From: Ktedonobacter sp. SOSP1-85
Lineage (GTDB): Bacteria > Chloroflexota > Ktedonobacteria > Ktedonobacterales > Ktedonobacteraceae
DNA length: 64,000 bases
Assembly (NCBI RefSeq): GCF_016587415.1
Contig: NZ_BNJI01000001.1
Coordinates: 1,217,501-1,281,500 of the forward strand
Reading direction: 5' to 3'
The notes below the pieces were generated by a model, which saw nothing but the letters and a program-made list of their open reading frames with translations, did not search any database and was not told the DNA's origin. Each line of letters opens with the position of its first letter. Position 1 is the stretch's first letter. Both the position numbers and the translations under genes were made by a program. Shown in pieces: positions 61,719-64,000 of the stretch.

Positions 61719-63317
61719 ATGGCAGTAATATCAACATCAACAACAAAAGCAATAACCAGAAGTATTACAAGAAAAAAGCCCTGGACTCTTTCCCCTCCGA
61801 CCGCCTGGCCACTGTTTCTCATCCTGGCTACGCAAGCCATTGTTTCGCTGGCAACGTTACACAACACGGCTTTCCAGGACGAGGGCCTTTACATCTATGC
61901 GGGGCAGCAACTTTTCCGTTACTGGATGGGTGGCCCGGCTCCGCTTGAGAACTATGCCTTTTACTTCTCAGGTTATCCATGGGTCTATCCAGTTATCGGA
62001 GGGATATTAGATAAGGTCGGTGGGCTGGAATTAGCTCGGGCGTATAGCCTCTTCTGTATGATGGGCGTGAACACGATCGTCTACTTTTGCACAAAAAAAT
62101 TTTTTCAGCGCCCGGCGGCGATCTTTGCTTCGGCTGCCTACGCCTCTTTGGGGACCGTTCTCTATCTCAGTCGTCTGGCAACGTTTGATGCCATGTGCCT
62201 TTTCTTAATCGCCCTGGGGACTGGTCTGGCCATTAAAATAGGTACGAGCCGTCATAGCTGGCTGGCACTACTCATCGGGCCATTGCTGATGCTCTCAATT
62301 CTAACCAAATACGCTGCCATGCTCTTTTCGCTACCAGTGCTGGGTGTTCTCGTCTTCACTAGCCTGGCCTTTCTGGGCTGGTGGCGGATGATCCTGCGCC
62401 TGGTTCTGGCACTGATTTCTCTGGCTGGCAGCATGGTGACAACTTATTACTTTGTGGATAAATCGGCTTTTCACGCCATCTCTGGCACAACTACCAACCG
62501 AGTTGCTGAGATTATCAAGCCACGCCTCGAGTTATTTTTACATGCGCTCCAGATGGGGGGTCTTGTCTGGGCAGCCGCGCTGGTTGCACTAGTGCTTATC
62601 TTCCGGATGGATAAGCGGTTTCGTCTGACAGCTCTCTTGCTCTTTGGTTCGTCCTGGCTAGTGCCAGCGTATCATATCTACGAGCAAGAAGGTGTTTCAT
62701 TCGATAAGCATCTTGCCTTTGGTCTATTCTTTGCCGCGCCTCTGGCAGGATTTGCCCTAGCCTGGATATCAGGTCACGTACAGCATTCTTTTTCTTTTGC
62801 TCGGGTCAAGGGTCGTCACTGGCTCGTAGGCTTATCAGTGATCCTGCTCATCTTTATGTTAGGCTCGCAGCAGTCCCAGACCATTTATACTCAGTGGGCT
62901 CATACAGGGGGGTTAAGCAGAGAACTGCACACCCAGATCCGTGATGGAGGTGGACGCCTGTTGGCTGAGGATATTGAAGTGTCTCGCTACGATGCGAAAG
63001 ATATTACAGAGCCCTGGCAATGGAACGGCGTCAACTACTTTTATTACGCTCCTCCCGGTGCTCAGCCTCTCCTCGGTGATCCAGCGCTAACGCAGGCGAT
63101 CAAAGATCGCTATTTCGCGGTTATCGAACTCAGTTTTAACTACTATCCGTATGAGGCAACTTTCATTGCAAAACAGATGATCGCGACCAGAAATTATGAT
63201 CTGATCGCAACGATCCCATTCTGGAACTCGTTTGGCATGGGTCATTTCTATCTCTGGCGTAGCGCGGCGGTACCGGGACACGGGAACTTTACCAAACTTT
63301 CACAAGTAGTTATCTGA
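61719..63317 (+). CDS. GT39/ArnT-like membrane glycosyltransferase
   Basis: A 532-residue membrane protein with about 11 segments. FQDEGLYIYAGQQLF near the N-terminus has the acidic pair found in the first outer loop of PMT/ArnT-type (GT-C) enzymes, which use lipid-linked sugars as donors. The C-terminal ~130 residues form a soluble domain outside the membrane. It follows the tripartite glycosyltransferase by 12 bp, so the DPM1-like domain of that protein may supply the lipid-linked sugar that this enzyme transfers. Acceptor unknown. Confidence 0.85.
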   Translation: MAVISTSTTKAITRSITRKKPWTLSPPTAWPLFLILATQAIVSLATLHNTAFQDEGLYIYAGQQLFRYWMGGPAPLENYAFYFSGYPWVYPVIGGILDKVGGLELARAYSLFCMMGVNTIVYFCTKKFFQRPAAIFASAAYASLGTVLYLSRLATFDAMCLFLIALGTGLAIKIGTSRHSWLALLIGPLLMLSILTKYAAMLFSLPVLGVLVFTSLAFLGWWRMILRLVLALISLAGSMVTTYYFVDKSAFHAISGTTTNRVAEIIKPRLELFLHALQMGGLVWAAALVALVLIFRMDKRFRLTALLLFGSSWLVPAYHIYEQEGVSFDKHLAFGLFFAAPLAGFALAWISGHVQHSFSFARVKGRHWLVGLSVILLIFMLGSQQSQTIYTQWAHTGGLSRELHTQIRDGGGRLLAEDIEVSRYDAKDITEPWQWNGVNYFYYAPPGAQPLLGDPALTQAIKDRYFAVIELSFNYYPYEATFIAKQMIATRNYDLIATIPFWNSFGMGHFYLWRSAAVPGHGNFTKLSQVVI

Positions 63318-63330
63318 CCTGGAACCTGGC

Positions 63331-63413
63331 CTCAAGCCGCTCAACCAGCAGGATATCGCGCTGCTCAAGAGCATCAAGCCGGGACCAACTATCTGCAGCA
63401 CTTTGCACGCTAG
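63331..63413 (+). pseudogene. 3' relic of a flippase gene
   Basis: Reads LKPLNQQDIALLKSIKPG and then, after a one-base shift, NYLQHFAR and a stop. The intact flippase at 39376-41205 ends LKPLNQQDITLLKSIKPG followed by LVKYLRHFAR, so this is the degraded end of a paralogue. Nothing upstream of about 63325 matches. Confidence 0.75.
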
Positions 63414-63425
63414 ATAGATGGTACG

Positions 63426-63476
63426 CATAAACGAGAGCCCTCCAAGTATTGCTTCTCGAAGGGGCTCTCGTTTATG
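63426..63476. terminator. inverted repeat between convergent genes
   Basis: Arms CATAAACGAGAGCCC (63426-63440) and its complement (63462-63476) with a 21-nt loop, between the glycosyltransferase and ybjQ-like genes. It has no strong T-run; a role as terminator for both is likely but not shown. Confidence 0.6.
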
Positions 63477-63504
63477 GCCTTCACTATTTCTCTCAACCAG
63501 CATA

Positions 63505-63885
63505 TTACCCCTGGTCCTGGGATACTACCACTACCGCTGTGCCATAGCACAGCACCTCGGTTACCCCCTGCGTAATCTCGGTCGCGTCATAGCGCACCCC
63601 AATAATCGCGTTGGCCCCAACCTGTTGTGCATGCTGAATCATCAATTCATAGGCATCGTTTCGCGTCTCCTCGCAAAGCTCCGTATATAATGAAATGTTT
63701 CCACCAACTAACTGCTGAAAGGAGGCGCCAACGGTGCCTATTACGCTACGCGAGCGAACAATGATACCACGTACAATCCCAAGTGTACGCACGATGCGAT
63801 GATTGGGGAGTTCGAAACCTGTTGTCACATAATGGTGAATATTTATGTCTTGCGCCGATGACTGGCTGGCTGGGTCCTGGTACAT
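63505..63885 (-). CDS. YbjQ/UPF0145 family protein
   Basis: A 126-residue protein of the YbjQ family (heavy-metal-binding-domain-like pentameric proteins). Features are [57 protein letters not shown] and a closing GTAVVVV strand. The ATG follows GGAGGA. Function in the family is not firmly known. It is convergent with the glycosyltransferase genes, and the last 115 bp of the window hold no further gene. Confidence 0.9.
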   Translation of the reverse strand: MYQDPASQSSAQDINIHHYVTTGFELPNHRIVRTLGIVRGIIVRSRSVIGTVGASFQQLVGGNISLYTELCEETRNDAYELMIQHAQQVGANAIIGVRYDATEITQGVTEVLCYGTAVVVVSQDQG

Positions 63886-64000
63886 GCAAATCCTCCACGA
63901 AAATAGGGGGACACACTCATGATCTCAAGGGAATCTCCTGTGTCCTCCATACATACGCAGGCAACGGTAGGCATGTTGCAAATACAGCCGTCATTTTCGT

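Overview
The window looks like a piece of a Chloroflexota chromosome, most plausibly from a Ktedonobacteria-type soil organism. This is inferred from the gene complement: zinc-ribbon proteins with P/Y/N-rich linkers, Ser/Thr kinases fused to beta-propellers, a membrane NACHT/HEAT protein, H-NOX and PAS sensors, a Vgb-like secreted propeller and large multimodular glycosyltransferases. No rRNA, tRNA, intact insertion sequence, phage module or CRISPR array was seen.

Layout. 1-11 kb is a patchwork of housekeeping and accessory genes: a partial unknown gene, an isoprenylcysteine methyltransferase-like membrane protein, endonuclease III, an MFS exporter with a C-terminal frameshift, a PqqC/TenA-like protein, two low-complexity membrane proteins, xylulokinase, and a fluoride-resistance locus (fluoride riboswitch, attenuator, 23-bp repeats, two overlapping crcB genes), then an Hsp20 and a disordered protein. 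11.35-18.86 kb is a tightly packed five-gene operon: SWIM zinc finger, DUF5691, MoxR AAA+ ATPase, DUF5682, VWA. It is a widespread but functionally obscure chaperone-like system and one of the best candidates here for new biology. An ABC-F ribosome-protection-type gene with its own strong promoter and a 340-nt leader follows.

21-28.3 kb is a sensory region: a three-gene operon (triple PAS protein, histidine kinase with a long heptad linker, receiver-histidine kinase hybrid) is divergent from an H-NOX gas sensor that seems to carry a C-terminal winged-helix-like domain, and a membrane PAS histidine kinase is convergent with the H-NOX gene. 28.7-36.7 kb holds an FMN-binding stress protein, a Ser/Thr kinase with a WD40-like propeller, and a 1759-residue membrane NACHT NTPase with HEAT repeats and a coiled-coil tail; the last two probably form an operon.

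37-63.3 kb is mostly envelope and exopolysaccharide functions: a frameshifted GH3 beta-N-acetylhexosaminidase, a polysaccharide flippase, an AglD-type membrane protein, three extended SDR enzymes, a GT2, a radical SAM enzyme, a DUF362/ferredoxin protein, a lipoprotein, a secreted propeller with duplicated jelly-roll domains, a DPM1-CesA-GH26-like tripartite glycosyltransferase and a GT39-like enzyme. A 3' relic of a second flippase lies at 63.33 kb. The window ends with a YbjQ-family protein.

A recurrent feature is long, perfect, mutually unrelated inverted repeats (13-37 bp arms, small loops) in intergenic gaps, mostly at gene ends. Two genes (MFS and GH3) are each broken by an apparent loss of one G from a G-run, so base-calling error must be excluded before calling them pseudogenes.
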